From Mrakia gelida (lineage: Eukaryota > Basidiomycota > Tremellomycetes > Cystofilobasidiales > Mrakiaceae): a stretch of 64,000 bases of DNA. Under the pieces are notes generated by a model. It did not search any database and had not been told where the DNA came from. It saw nothing but the letters and a program-made list of their open reading frames with translations. Position numbers and translations under genes: made by a program. Positions 11,830 through 25,400 of this stretch are shown here, piece after piece. Every line of letters starts with the position of its first letter. Within the stretch, counting starts at the first letter, position 1. The stretch lies in the NCBI GenBank assembly GCA_024345305.1, contig BRON01000015.1, positions 434,001 through 498,000 of the forward strand, read 5' to 3'.

Positions 11830-13654
11830 ATGTCTGCTCCCATCCTCACTTCTGAACAGCTTGAAAAGGTGAGATCAGCCTCGTCTCCTCTACAATACTC
11901 CCACGAACTTAGCCGATCCCCTCCTGCCCTCCCGTCGTCGATGCAGTTCGAACGAGATGGTTATCTCGTCCTCCCTTCCTTCATGGCTCCCAGCGAGACG
12001 ACCGCTCTCCTCGACCAAGCTCACTCGCTGCTCGAGAACTTCACCATCCCAGAGTCCATGACGAGGTTCACCACCAAGGATAGCGAGAAGGACAAGCACG
12101 TCGGCGATAAGTACTTCCTCGAGAGCGGAAGTGGTGAGCTCGACGATCTCTCCTCCTCCTCCTCGACCTTTGATCTCCTTCCTCCTCTGTTTTCCCCTCG
12201 CTGCCTCCCTTCCCTCCCTCGTCCTCAGACATCCGCTTCTTCTTCGAAGAAGGAGCAGTCAGTCCAGAAGGTTCGTCTTTCCCTCTTTCATCCCTTCCCC
12301 TCTCCCTCCTCCCTCTTCGCTGTCGATCCGCCTTCCTCCGAAAGCTCACCCGCGAACCCAACCATCTCTTCCTCTCTCGCTTCGCAGGCAAACTCCTCCC
12401 CACCTACAACAAAACGAACTCCATCAACAAGATCGGCCACGGTCTGCACTACCTCGATCCCATCTACCGCAAGTTCACGCTCGGGAACCCTCGTCTCAAG
12501 GACCTCGCGAGGGAACTGGGAGTTCACAAGGATCCTCAGGTCCTGCAGAGCATGATCATTTGTAAGAACCCTAAGATTGGTGGGAAGGGTGAGTTGAGGT
12601 CTCGCTCTGTTTCTGTTTTGGGTCGAGTTTTCGCGAGGTGACGTGTGTGGGTCGTTCGTTCGTTCGTTCGTTCGTTCGAAGAGCTGATCGCTGACCCTCG
12701 CGTCTCCCTTTCCCTTTTCCTTTCTTCGTCCTTCGTCGCGTCAGTCCCCATCCACAACGACTCCACCTTCCTCTACACTCGTCCCGAACCTACAGCCGTT
12801 GGGTTCTGGTTCGCTCTTGAGCCTTGTACGCTCACGAATGGGTGTCTTGTGCGTCTTCTCTCTCTCTTCTCCCCCTCACCGATCTCCCTCTCTTACTCAC
12901 CCCTCCCCACCCTTCCCCCCCAACTCACCCCCTGTCCTTTTTTCGTTTGCCACAGTGGTTCCTCCCCGGCTCCCACAAATCCCCCTCCAGCGGCGGTGGG
13001 ATCCGAGAACGTTTCGTCCGTCTCCGGGAAGGAGGAACAGGCTTCGAAACCCTCCTCCCCGACGAACCTGAGCCTGTATGGGACGAGACCAAGTTCGTTG
13101 CCGAGCCGTGTGAGGCGGGGACGTTGGTTTTGATTCATGGTGAGTCGCGCTTTCCTTCTCTTTCATTTGTTTTTGGAAGGAGGGGCCGAGAAGCTCGACG
13201 CGTTCGTTCAAACGAAGTTGACGTTTGATGTTCGTTCGGCAGGTTCCGTGATCCACAAATCCGAAGCCAACCGAGGGGACAAGTCAAGGTTTATTTATAC
13301 GTTTCATATGATTGAGTCGCCTGTACGTCCTTGCCCCCATTCTTCTCCTTCGATTCGAGTCGACGGCGCGCGCGTTGACGTTTCCTCCGCTGATCCGCTC
13401 CTCCCTTTCTCCCTTCCTTTCCATCTTGGTTTGCTTCGAATTAGGAACACGGAGCGATCTACGAGTGAGTCTTCCAATCCTTTTTGGCGTTTGAAGCGTT
13501 GGGCGAGAAGGCGAGAGAGAGAGAGAAGACGCGAGCCGATCCGAAGTTGGGTGTTTTGTTTCGTCCGTCATTTTGCAGCGAGAAGAACTGGCTTCAACCT
13601 GAGCCTGGGAAGAAAGGGTTCGAGAGATTGTTTGATGATCATAGTGACGAGTAA
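11830..13654 (+). CDS. Phytanoyl-CoA dioxygenase family protein (PHYHD1-like)
   Basis: Nine exons (11830-11868, 11947-12133, 12229-12270, 12388-12588, 12745-12848, 12956-13139, 13243-13322, 13445-13464, 13579-13654) give 310 residues. The fold is an Fe(II)/2-oxoglutarate dioxygenase: the iron ligands read as H160-x-D162 in VPIHNDSTF and H257 in GSVIHKS, with R268 in the following RGDKSRF as a likely 2-oxoglutarate anchor. FERDGYLVLPSF near the N-terminus and WFLPGSHK before the distal histidine are typical of PhyH-family proteins, and the overall spacing matches the short PHYHD1 subgroup rather than peroxisomal phytanoyl-CoA hydroxylase. There is no obvious N-terminal targeting signal or C-terminal SKL (it ends HSDE), so it is probably cytosolic. 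The substrate is unknown. Exon 8 is only 20 nt. Confidence 0.9.
12651..12678. repeat. GTTC tetranucleotide microsatellite in an intron
   Basis: About seven tandem copies of a GTTC/TTCG unit lie in the intron between exons 4 and 5 of the PhyH-family gene. Such runs of alternating TTCG recur in shorter form in many introns here (for example 33217-33230). Confidence 0.8.
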
Positions 13655-13894
13655 ATTGGTCGTTCGACTGGTGTGGGTCGGTGGGGATGATGAAACATGA
13701 TGTTTTTCTGCGAGCGAGCGAACGAAGGAACGACGCGTGTCCCCTCTCCTCTTGCAAACCCTCCTTCAAAAACGAGCAATCTTGCCGGCACCCTTGTCTC
13801 GTCTCGTCTCGTCCAACACTGACACGATCCATCCAATCCTTACAACCCTCCCCCCTGCCCCCCAACTCCCAAACCACACCCAACCCAACCCCCC

Positions 13895-14733
13895 TCAAAC
13901 CATCAACCCACCACTACTAGCCTTATTGACCTCCTCCTCCCCCTCCCAAGCCTCCTCGGGAACCTGCCCCTGGATCTCCGTCATCCCTCCGTGATACAGG
14001 TAGAGCCATCGTCCTGATTTGACCGGAGGAGGAGTCGATTGATAGCCGATGGGAGTGGTGCAGCGGGAACAGAGGAGGAGGTGTTGAGGTTCGAGGAGGT
14101 TGTTCTCGCTGAGAGGAGGGGGAGGTGGAGCGAAGGGAAGAGGGGTGGGTTTGGGAGAGAGGGGAGAGGGGAGGGGTGGGTTGGGTTGGGATGGGGAGAA
14201 GGGAAGGAGGGAGGTGAGGTGAGCTCGCGTTTCGAACGACGAAACGAACGAACGAAGGGACGGATGGGGTTGCGAGGCAGGGAGAAGAAGGGGTAGGGAC
14301 GGGGACTAACCGCTTCACGAACACCTTCCCGCCATCTACGGAGTTGAGCTTGAACGTTCTTGGAGGGGAAGGGGTGGATGAGTTGGAAGTGTTGGAGGTC
14401 GAAGAAGGAGGGGAGGGTTTGCATCGGACGACGATGGAGCCGTCGATTCTGAGGGAGGCCCAATAGGTACGAGATGGAAGAGAAGAGTCAGCCCATAAAA
14501 AAGCGGCAGCGAGAGAAGGATAGAGAGAGAATGGGGCAGGGGGGAAGCGAAGGAAGGAGGCGAGCTCGCAACTGAACTCACGGACGCCTGGGAAGCAAGT
14601 CCAACGCCTTATCTATCACGAGCAAGAACTCTCCACATAGACAGTAGTAGGTCTTGAGTACTGCTTGAGCTGATGCTGTAGGAGCTGCGTCGTTCGAGGA
14701 GGAGATGGCCGCTCGGGAGATGACTTTAGGCAT
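13895..14733 (-). CDS. STEEP1/UPF0428 (CXorf56) homologue
   Basis: Exons (minus order) 14733-14582, 14448-14311 and 14108-13895 encode 167 residues. Family signatures are in order: YYCLCGEFLLVIDKALDLLPRR (C31, C33), an IDGSIVVR strand pair, VDGGKVFVKR and a second Cys pair CSRC (110-113) with TPIGY. This is the UPF0428 domain, whose human member STEEP1 (CXorf56) promotes exit of STING from the ER. Fungi are not known to have a canonical STING pathway, so the ancestral job must be different. The long basic C-terminal coiled coil of the human protein is missing; the tail is short and acidic. The last intron (202 nt) is rather long. The gene is convergent with the PhyH-family gene and divergent from YRB1. 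Confidence 0.85.
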
Positions 14734-15015
14734 CGCGAAGGGAGGTTGGAGGAAGGGAAGGAGGGGGAAGGAGGTGGTGGTGGAGCTGGTTCGGCTGTTG
14801 TTTTACGAGGTTGCTGAGGTGAAGTTAAAGCTGGTGGTATCGAGAGAAGAGGAGTGTGTTGGAAAAGTGGATGCTGGTCGTTGAGGGGTGACTCGAGCGT
14901 GCTCTCCCCTCGCTCTTCGAAAGTCCTCGAGGCGAGCGAGCGAGAGGTCGAAACGATCCAAACCACCACAACCCACCTTTCCCCCCTTACCCACTTTCCA
15001 TCTAATCCAATCAAC

Positions 15016-16799
15016 ATGGCTGAAGAAGAACAATCTGGAGCTCCCGTGAGTCAAGATAATCGATTCTTGGGCTGGGAAGGCGAGGAACGAAGGCAGGAAG
15101 GGAAGGAGAGAAGGAGGAGGTGAGGTGGAAGCTCGAAGGGAGATCTTCCCTTCCTCGCCTTCCTCGAGGAGATCCAGCTGGAGCGAGTTCGACAGCGAGC
15201 CCAGCATCTCCTAGAGCTCTCGCAGCTTTGGGAGATGACCTCAGGCGCTGCTTCCCGAGGAAAGAAAATCAACCTCGCACGCTCGCACCTCGTCTTGTCT
15301 TTCGTTCCTTCACCTTCCTCCCATCTCCTCCCTCTTCCCTTTCACACGAGAGCTCACCACCTCCCTCCTTTTTGCTGCTTCCGTTTCTTGCAGGAGGTCG
15401 ATCCTCAGTTCGAGCCCGTCCACAAGCTGACTGAGCAGGTCGTCGTCTCCACCGGAGAGGAGGGAGATTCCGTTCTCTTCAAGATGTGCGTTCGACACCT
15501 CCCAAACTCTCTCCTTCCCCTTCACCTCCCATCTCGCGTCCCCCTTCTACTTTCTTCGAGCTGACTCTCTGATGTGTGTTGGTTCTGCTGGTGCTGGTGA
15601 TTTAGGCGAGCCAAGCTCTTCCGATTCGACAAGCCTGCTTCCGAGTGGAAGGAGCGAGGAACCGGAGAGGTCAAGATCCTCTCCCCTCAGGCGGGAGGAA
15701 AGATTCGTCTCGTCATGAGGAGGGACAAGACCCTCAAGGTCTGTGCTAACCACATTGGTGAGTTCTCATACATCCATCCCACCCTACCGTCAAGCCCTGC
15801 TGGCCCCAGAGCTCTGGGTCTGGTCGAGCGAGCTAGCGACGAAAGGGAAGGAGGGAAGGAGAGAGTAGTTGCTGACCTCGCTTTCCTTTCGTCTTGCTTT
15901 CTTTTCCTTTTTGGGACGATGAACAGTCAGCAGCGACATGACCCTCGCTCCCAACATCGGATCCGATCGATCTTGGGTCTGGAACGTGTCCGCCGACGTC
16001 TCGGATGGAGAGCCTACCCAGGAGACTCTCGCCATTCGATTCGCCAACTCTGACAGTGCGTCTCGTCTCACGTCTTCCCCTTTTACCCTCGCCCGTTGCT
16101 CCCACACCCAGCCTTTCAGGTCTCACCCCACCCCTGCTCTCTCATACTCACTCGATCGTTTGCTCGTTCTCACAGACGCTGGTCTCTTCAAGGCCGCTTT
16201 CGAGGACGCTCGGGACAAGAACTCCTCTACCGCTGCTCCTGCTGCCGCCGCTGAGCCTACCCCTGCTGCTGAGGAGGAGAAGAAGAAGGAGGCCGTTGAG
16301 GAGCCTGCTGCTGTTAAGGAGGAGCCCGTCGTCGCGTGAGTGTTTTGTCCGTTCGGATTGTCCCATCTCGTCGAGCTCACCTCGAAAGCTCAAGCTCAAG
16401 CTGACTTTCCTACCTCCCTTCTCTTCACCCTTCTCTCCCCGCTCACCTACTCTCTGTGTCTCGTTCGTCCGTCGCAGTGCCGCCGCCGAGGAGCCCAAAG
16501 CCGAGGAGGAAGCCGTCGTTGCCCCTGCCGCTGCCGTTGAGGAGTTGAAGACCGAGGAGAAGGTTGCTGATGAGGGTGTTGAGACTAAGGCTGCTGAGTG
16601 AGTATCCTCTTATCCTTCCTTGACGGCTCGGGGGGAGGACTGGGCCAGGCGTGGTGCGGAGAACGGGCTGGGCGAAGGAGAAACGAGAGGAGATGGGACG
16701 AGACGAACCTCAAGCTCACGCGTTCCTTCCTTTTCCTTTCGCTTCCACAGGGAGTCGCTCGTCCCCGAGGCTGCCGCGGAGGAGAAGAAGTCCGAGTAA
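15016..16799 (+). CDS. YRB1: Ran-binding protein 1 (RanBP1/Yrb1)
   Basis: Exons 15016-15045, 15394-15485, 15606-15757, 15927-16055, 16176-16335, 16478-16597 and 16751-16799 encode 243 residues. The Ran-binding domain (about 12-165) carries the classic blocks [59 protein letters not shown] and [13 protein letters not shown]. RanBP1 binds Ran-GTP in the cytoplasm and stimulates RanGAP-dependent hydrolysis, releasing export complexes from nuclear pores. The tail after the domain (about 80 residues) is nearly all Ala, Glu, Lys, Val and Pro, which is more extended than in ascomycete Yrb1. Intron 1 is 348 nt, long for this genome, so the short first exon ([10 protein letters not shown]) is the least certain part; its frame joins correctly to the domain. 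Confidence 0.92.
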
Positions 16800-17092
16800 A
16801 CCTTTTGCTTTGCTGCTCCACATACCTTATTAGTTCGGACGACGAAGGAGGGAGGGGGAGGAGAAGCGAACACTCTTAGTCGTGCTTCGTGCTCTCGCGT
16901 GTTTTCGTTTGGTTGCTGCTTTTCGTTTTGAGAAATTTTACGACACCTTTTTGCTTTTAGTATCATCGCGCTCGTATGTGCCTCTGTGCAAGATCAGTGT
17001 TGTCTTCCGGTTCAGCGAGCGAGCGTCTCCAAGGGGACGACCTCTCGAAGCGAAACGAGTGCGAGCTCACCTCGGATGAGTCCCCAACGGCG

Positions 17093-18673
17093 ATGTCGCC
17101 TCCACAACAAGCCCAAGACCACACGCACCAGCAACACCAACCAGAAACGCACTTGATCGTCCTCCTTCCATTCGATAGACCTCAAGGTTTCGTAGATCCT
17201 CCACCACCTGTGCGTTCTTCTCGCATCGTTCAAACGAGAGGAAGGAAGGAGATCGGAGCTGACCTCTCCCCTTCCTCCCTCTTCGTCCCCTTCCCCATCC
17301 CTTCCCTCGTCTTTGCATTCGAACCTCGAATGCATTGCCATGGGAACAGACACTCTGGGACTCCGAAAAAGAGATCATCCTCAATTCGGTGTTGGAGCAG
17401 TCAGGAGGGGTGGGGAACGTGGACTGTGAGCTCGACCTCTCCCTTCCCATCGCTCGTTCGTTCGCTCGCTCTGAGGGGAGTTCACTGACTCTTGATTGAT
17501 TTGGTTTGGTGCGTCGAAGGGACCCTCCTCTCGGAAAGCCTAGAAACACCCGTCCCGATCCTTCTGTATAGAGCGAAGGCGAGGTATGCGAGGCAGTTGG
17601 AGGCGCTGAGCTCAGGGTCGAGAGGGAGGGTGGATGGGCTGAGGAGAGCGAGTGCGGTTGTGAACACGAGGGAGGGGAGTGCTGCAGGTGGGAGCGAAAT
17701 TGGGGTGGGAGGGATGGGAAAAGAAGGGGGAGGGGAGCAGCAGACGAGTCGAAGTCCTGAGGTCGTCCCTCCTCCTCCGCCACCACCACCCCCTTCCTTC
17801 GCCTCACCCAGGGTGACCTCAAACCCGTCGCACCAAACCTCCAAACCAACACCACTACCCAAACCCTCTCACCCACCCATCCCAGTACCACCTCGTCCAA
17901 CTCAAACCCAAACTCGCTCTCCTCCGCAACATCGTCGTCTCTCTTCCTCCGTCTCTTCTTCTTCTTCCTCCTCCTCCAGCTCTTCCTCCTCATCCTCAAC
18001 CTCCCCAGTCTACGCCTCAGCTCTCCTGTCCCCCTCAACCCTCACCCCCAACGCACCCATCCAATCCGTAGCCGAACAGCTCCGGGCACTCTCTTCGTTC
18101 GGAGGAGGAGCGTTCTCCCTCCCTTCGCGCGAGGCGGGAAACACACCTCGATCGCAGCAGCCAGTCGCTTCCGGCTCCGGCTCGGGTTTGGGAACTAGAG
18201 GAGGAGGGGGTGCTGCTGGGTCGAGTGGGAAGGCTGACGGAGGCAAGGAGAGAGAACGGGAGCGAGACGTGGAAGATGTCTCCCCAACTCCCTCGAGCCC
18301 AACGCGCGTGGAGGGAGTTGGGAGTGGGACGAGTAGTTTTTCGGACCTTAGTAGTACGTCTCACATATTCCCTCTTTTTCCCTTCGTTTCCTCGCTCGCT
18401 CGCAAACGCGAACTGACTTCTTTCGTTCGTTCGGGTCGGGTTTGGAATCAGACGCGTCGCTCACCCAAAGCGCCCTCGAGGAAGCTGCCATGAGCGCTAT
18501 GAATCGGGCTGGGGGGTCGAGGATGTACGTCTCTCCTCTCTCTCTCTCTTTGACCCTTTCGTTCGAGGGAACGTGGGAGTCGAGAAGGAGCGCTGACTTG
18601 GTTTGGTGGTTGCGGTTGGGCTTGCGGGCGAAACAGATCGATGTTCTCGAAGTTGGGAGGGACGTTGCGCTGA
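17093..18673 (+). CDS. ATG29: Autophagy-related protein 29
   Basis: Exons 17093-17209, 17350-17425, 17520-18353, 18452-18524 and 18637-18673 give 378 residues. The N-terminal ATG29 domain is clear: LIVLLPFDRPQGFVDPPP, then LWDSEKEIILNSVLEQ and NVDWTLLSESLETPVPILLYRAKARYARQ. A long Ser/Pro-rich disordered middle follows. The C-terminus has the short conserved block FSDLSNASLTQSALEEA that recurs in fungal Atg29. In yeast, Atg29 works with Atg17 and Atg31 at the pre-autophagosomal structure to scaffold Atg1 activation. It is the only autophagy gene in this window. The terminal exon is 37 nt and ends in TGA 18671-18673. The acceptor of intron 2 is GAAG rather than CAG. No Atg17 or Atg31 gene is nearby. 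Confidence 0.88.
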
Positions 18674-18825
18674 ACGTTGAACTCGAACGTAGACGGTCTG
18701 GACTTGGTTTCGTCTTGGGTGGTTCGATTAGATTATCCTCTTGTACTTGGGTTAATTCGTTATGACTTTCACGAATGAACGAGCGGCTCGAGTGTGCGAG
18801 CTGACGAGGAGAGTGTTCTGTCCTT

Positions 18826-21285
18826 TCATCGCGACGCGAGAGAGAGAGAAGGCGGCATGACATCCTCGTGTTCGACTGATAGCTGCGTTCTCGAGAGAGA
18901 TGAAGCGACGACCGTGTTTGAGCTGTCTGTGTGAAGGATAACGAGGGAAGAATGGGAGTTAGTCGAGGCGAGAAGGAGATACGAAGCGAAGGAGAACGAA
19001 ACGAACCTTGAGAGGTCTCTGGTGCATCACGTAGAGTCCTCGAGTTTGTGATCGTCCTTTCTGAGTTGGCGCTGGAAGGTTTCGTCATGGGAGAGCGGGG
19101 AAGAGTCAATTGAAGGGAAGACGACGCGTTGAGAGAAGGGAGGTGAACGAACCGAAGGAACGTCTCGAAAGAGTCGGCTTTGAAGGGGAGGGAGGCGGGT
19201 CTGATGGGAGGGAGAGCAAGGGAGTGATAGTCAGAGGACAGGTTCTGACGCGAGATAGAAACGAAGAGGAGGAGGAAGAAGAACTCACCTCGAATCGAAC
19301 GCGTCGAGATCGAACCCTCCCACGACGAGGGCTGCTCGAACCTCCTCTCCACCACACGCCATCAGCGCCGAGAGAGGGTCCTCTCCATCCTTCAGCTCGC
19401 CACATCCGAAACATCGACAAAGCTTGACCTTCTCTTCCGTCGAGAGCTTCACCTCGTCCGTCCAAGTCGACCAATCTCCTGCGTCGGTCACTGATCCGTC
19501 GACCTCCGCAACCAATGCCTCCTTGTCCTTCCCGCTCAGATCCCAGAACACCTTCCCGCCGGCGGTATCGAAGACAGGTGCGAGCTTCTCGAGTCTTGCG
19601 ATGGTCAGGTCGTACGTGAGTTTCCAAACGACGAGGTATCCGCCGACGAGTTCCGAGCCGGCGTGGAGGGGGGGATGGGAGGACGCGAGCTTTTTGTAGC
19701 AGGAGGAGGAGCAGGCGAGAGTGGTGGTGACGGTAGGAATGGGAGTGAGGGAAAACCCGAAGAAGACGCTTCGGAGGTACCTGAACTCGCCTTGAAAGCT
19801 TGTGACGGTGGAGGTCTGGGAGGAGAAAGAAGAAGCACCATCAGGCCTCCGGTCACAGCTAAGCAGCAAGAGGTCGACTTGGTGGATGAAAAGTGATACA
19901 CGAACCCAGTCGCTCCAGGTGAGATCCTCTCCGAGGAAGGCGACCGTATCTGCGTTTCTCGCTTGGTCCGCAAGCTCTCGACCTTGCTGAGGAGTGAGGT
20001 TCGTCTTCGCGACGAAGCTGAGCTCCACGCTCTCCTCGATGAAGTCCTCCTCCGGGTCGGCCCTTGTGTACTTCGTCTCGACGTATCGAAGCCTGACCCC
20101 CTCCATAGCGTCCCCGAAGGATGGAAGAGGACGGTAGGCTTCCCCTTTGATGAAGCAGGCCAACGCGGTGTCGTCGCACGCGAATCCGTGGACGACGTCG
20201 CTGAAACGGAGGTTGATGGTCCTAAGAGACGTTTGGGTTTGAATGACGACTTCGAGAAAATCGACGGTGATCTCGAAAGCGCTTGGTAGAGCCAGAACCG
20301 AGAGCTTCGTGAGGTGGGGAAAGAGAGGGTAGTCGAGGGCGAGGGGAAATCCGAGGGGACGGGCGAAAGTGATTCCGATGCTGATCCATGGCAGGGCCAC
20401 TGAATGGAAGGAGAGGAAGGTAGCGAGCGACTTGGCGAACAGAGGTCCACTGTAACCTCGTTCGCAGTCGATTGATGGAACGGTGAGGAGGAGTGGACGA
20501 GGGGGAAGAGGGAGTCGAGACGAAAGGTCTAGATGGTTGGGATGAAGGTAGGCTCGAGCTTCTCCTGCGATCTCCAGAGTTGTGATGGAAGGATGGTCGT
20601 AGATGGCGCGGAAGAGGGTGGTGGTGAGGAAGGGGTAGGGGAGGGAGATGGTTGTGAGGTTGGCGAGGAAACTGAGGGACGCGTGGATGACGGAGCGGTA
20701 CGAAGTCACTTTGCTGGTTGGAGGTCGGATGTCGGGATCTCCAGTCTCGCAGATGTAGAGGTATCTGCTCAGACCCAGAACCGAAGATGAAGGCAAGGAT
20801 CAGGGAGGGAAGCGAAGCAGGGAGAAGCGAGCGAGCGACGGAGCTGACCTGAGGAGAGCCGCCCTTTCCTTCCTTCCCTGCCCACCCAGAGCCTCGAGGG
20901 GTGCAAAACTCGCCCTCTTCGTCGGAACCACCGACATCTTCTGATATATAAGAGGGTTGGAGATCTGCGGAGTCGGATACAAAGGGTCAGTCCTGATTGA
21001 AAGCGGGAGAGGGGAGGGACCGAAGCGTTGACAGACAGATGAACTCACGGCTCTGAGGTAGCGACAGGTTCCCGAGACAGCTCGAAGATCGGAAGGGATA
21101 AGCTCAAAGATCTGAGTTATGATCTCTACGGGGATTCGAGTGATCACACAGTGCTAGAAGGGGAGGAAGAGGGAAGGGAGGTCAGCTCGACTCGTTTCGC
21201 TTCCCTCCTTCCCTCGTCTCTCCACCGTCTCCTCCTTAGCTGTATCTGGACTCACAGAAGCGATGACTTGAGCTCGAGTCTTCAT
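18826..21285 (-). CDS. F-box protein, unknown substrate
   Basis: Exons (minus order) 21285-21256, 21153-21049, 20964-20849, 20764-19289, 19200-19007 and 18926-18826 give 673 residues. An F-box lies at about 14-45 (ITRIPVEIITQIFELIPS, then LRAVSGTCRYLRA), the usual Skp1-binding element of SCF ubiquitin ligases. The large exon has no certain repeat domain; it contains leucine-rich stretches typical of basidiomycete F-box proteins and a Cys cluster (CRCFGCG) near residue 595. If intron 4 is retained the frame stops at 19285-19287 right at the donor. I extend the gene through two more exons because donor, CTGAC branch and CATCAG acceptor are canonical, and the extension ends in an in-frame TGA. 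The last ~100 residues are Ser/Thr-rich. The extension is less certain than the rest. Confidence 0.72.
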
Positions 21286-21802
21286 GCCGACGAGGAAAGA
21301 GAGCGGAGAGGAAGAAAGTCTGTCTTGTGCTTGTTTTTGGCGGTGGAGAAGAGAGGGAAGGAAGGAGACCTTCGAAGTTGACCTCGAACGACGAGCATCG
21401 ATTTGAGTCCGCTCTTTTACCCCTTCTACAGCACTCACTCGACCCCATAGCTCACCTCACCTACTACCTACACTCGAGCTGAAGCTGCTGTGGTTCTTCT
21501 ATCCCAGCAATATTTCGATCCAGCTCTGAGACCAGCGTCGTTCGGTTCCTCGCCCGTTCTCGCTCCTCTGCTGACCTCTCCCTCTCCCTCTGTCCCCCTC
21601 TCCCCTTCATTCTGCCCTGATCAAGTACCTGATTGCCTTTAGCTGATCCCTAACTCTCCGAAGCGCAGCTGGCCAAGCTCCTCGAATCGCTATAAAAGGC
21701 TGTCGTTGAAGATCGTCCTCTCTTCCCTCCATCAACCACTTGCTCTCGCCTTCTCTCCCTCCCTCCATTTCCCCATCGCCACTTCCCACCACCTCATCCA
21801 TA
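21286..21802. other. Divergent promoter region, F-box gene / secreted protein gene
   Basis: This 517-base interval carries the leader of the F-box gene on the left and a TATA-type promoter for the secreted protein on the right (annotated separately). The 21540-21615 part is CT-rich. No RNA gene or mobile element is visible. Confidence 0.45.
21691..21698 (+). promoter_or_regulatory. TATA box of the small secreted protein gene
   Basis: TATAAAAG lies about 112 bases before the ATG at 21803. It is the clearest TATA element in the window. TATA promoters in fungi often mark inducible or strongly expressed genes, which would suit a secreted protein; that is inference. Confidence 0.65.
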
Positions 21803-22839
21803 ATGCTCTCCCTCTTCGCTGCCCTCACCCTCGCTCTCTCAGTCGCTCAGGCTTCTCCCGTGCCCAAAGAAGTCGAAGCTCGTATCGTGAGCTCACCTTT
21901 GCTTCTCCTCTCCCTCCCTGCTCAGTCTTCGCTGACTCTCTCTTCTTGCTGCCTAGTTTGGAGCCATCGCACCAGTAGCTCCCATCATCTCTGGTTCGGG
22001 ATCAGGCTTCATCACCGGCGCTGGAGCTGGAGCTGTCGACGTCCTCAAAGTCGTTCAGGTCGCTGCATCGTGTTCTGGCACGGTTCGCCCCTCTCTTTCC
22101 TCTTTCTTTGCTAGGCGAAACATTCTTACCCTTTCATCCTTCCTCTCTGGCCTTCAGATCGCCGGCTCAGGCTCAGGTGTCGTCTCCCTCCCCATCGTCA
22201 ACGGACTCGGCGGAACTGGTCTCGCGCTGGGATCGAACGGAGGCTACCACTGGACTTGCCCTCCTCACTGGATCAGGCCTACTTGGTACCAGTGAGTACT
22301 TATCTCCCTCAACATCTGTTCAGGAAACGCACTTAGTGACGAGAGAAGAAGAAGAGGTTTGACTACGACGAGGGCGACGCTGACATTCGATCGCGCTTCC
22401 CTTTCACCTTCTCACTTCCTCCCATCTCAGATTCGGATACTACGACGCTCGAGGAATCTGGGTCACCAGCGAAGCCGCCATTGAGATTTACCTTCGAGAG
22501 ACTCTCCACTTCACTCATGTTCGTCTCGTCTCCCTCTTTCTGATCTCGCATCTCCCTTCTCCCCTCGCTCTCACCCGCTTATCTTCTATCGTTTGCTGAC
22601 ACCTCCTCCTCGCTCCCACTGCATCTCCCTAACTTCAGATCGTCGTTGACAACAGCTACAACCTCTTCCTCGACATCGAAGCCGCCGCTCGAGCGACCGC
22701 CATCCACCGAGCTCACCAGTTCGGATACTGGACTCGAGGTCTCGTTGAATCCGTCGACGTCTTCATCGCTTTGGACGTCGACGTCAGCGCTTCGATTCTG
22801 CTTGGATCGTGTGGCTACGTGAGGGAGGATGCGAAGTGA
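21803..22839 (+). CDS. Small secreted protein, unknown family
   Basis: Exons 21803-21886, 21957-22082, 22158-22291, 22431-22518 and 22639-22839 give 210 residues. The first 17 residues form a signal peptide (MLSLFAALTLALSVAQA), followed by a short charged stretch with KEVEAR. The middle is Gly/Ser-rich (ISGSGSGFITGAGAGA) and the second half is richer in aromatic residues, with GYHWTCPPHW and FGYYDARGIW. Three Cys are visible, so it is not a hydrophobin (eight Cys). I do not recognise the family. Intron 2 is placed at GTTCGC 22083 because it keeps frame. The stop codon overlaps a potential donor (GAAGTGAGAAGGTGAG), so either the TGA at 22837 ends the protein and an intron 22844-22943 lies in the 3' UTR, or an alternative donor at 22836 extends the frame to about 23193. 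Confidence 0.65.
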
Positions 22840-23540
22840 GAAGGTGAGCTAGCTTTGTTTGTCTGGGGAGTCGTGAACGAAACGACGCGTCGAGACTGAC
22901 TCGTCTCTTCTTTCCCCTTCACTCACCGTCCGTCTTCCTCCAGGCTCCACAAGGCTTCTTCGCTTCCTCGCCTTGCCTTGCCTTGCATCGATCCACCCTC
23001 CCCTCTAGCATCTTTCACGTCGCACTCCCGTCCCTCCCTCCCTGCACCTCCTGTTCTCCCTCTCTCTTTTTCTGGTCACCTTGTTCTTAATCACTTCGTT
23101 TTGACTACTTTTATCGCATGCTGGTATGTGAACATCTCCAGTTGGGCTCTTTCGAAAGGCAAGGGCAGACGAAAGCCTTCGTATCGATCATGAGGGCGAC
23201 GCGTCTCGAACCCTTGTCTTCATTTGACGCTCGACTCCATCTCTTCTCCTATCTCTCCTTTTTCGACAACAGCCGTAGGTACTGTCCTCGAACGTGGTCG
23301 GCCGTTCCGCTTATCTTTGCGCTTAACATCCACTCATTCCTTCCTCTCTCGTCCTTTCATCCTCAGGCTCCTCCCGCTCTCTCGCTCACTCTCTCCCTCG
23401 TCTCTCGCTCCTCGTTGTGACGTTGATATTTCATTCATTTGACGTACGGAGAAAACTAAGCGAGCAGCAAACCGGGGTTGGGGGATTGTTGGGAATCTAA
23501 AGAGAGAAGGGGGGAGGTCCTCGAGGAAGGAAAGAGGTTT
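22840..23540. other. Convergent 3' regions, with likely 3'-UTR intron
   Basis: The first 104 bases look like an intron in the 3' UTR of the secreted-protein gene: GTGAGC at 22844, GACGCGTC at 22884, CTGAC just after it, and CAG at 22941-22943. The remainder is CT-rich with no supported gene. The right end is the 3' UTR of TPI1. Confidence 0.5.

Positions 23541-25400
<1,860 letters not shown>

Noticed and set aside
17093..18673. Transcriptional linkage of ATG29 with YRB1 as a functional pair
   Set aside because: Same strand only by chance; separate promoters and no known shared pathway.
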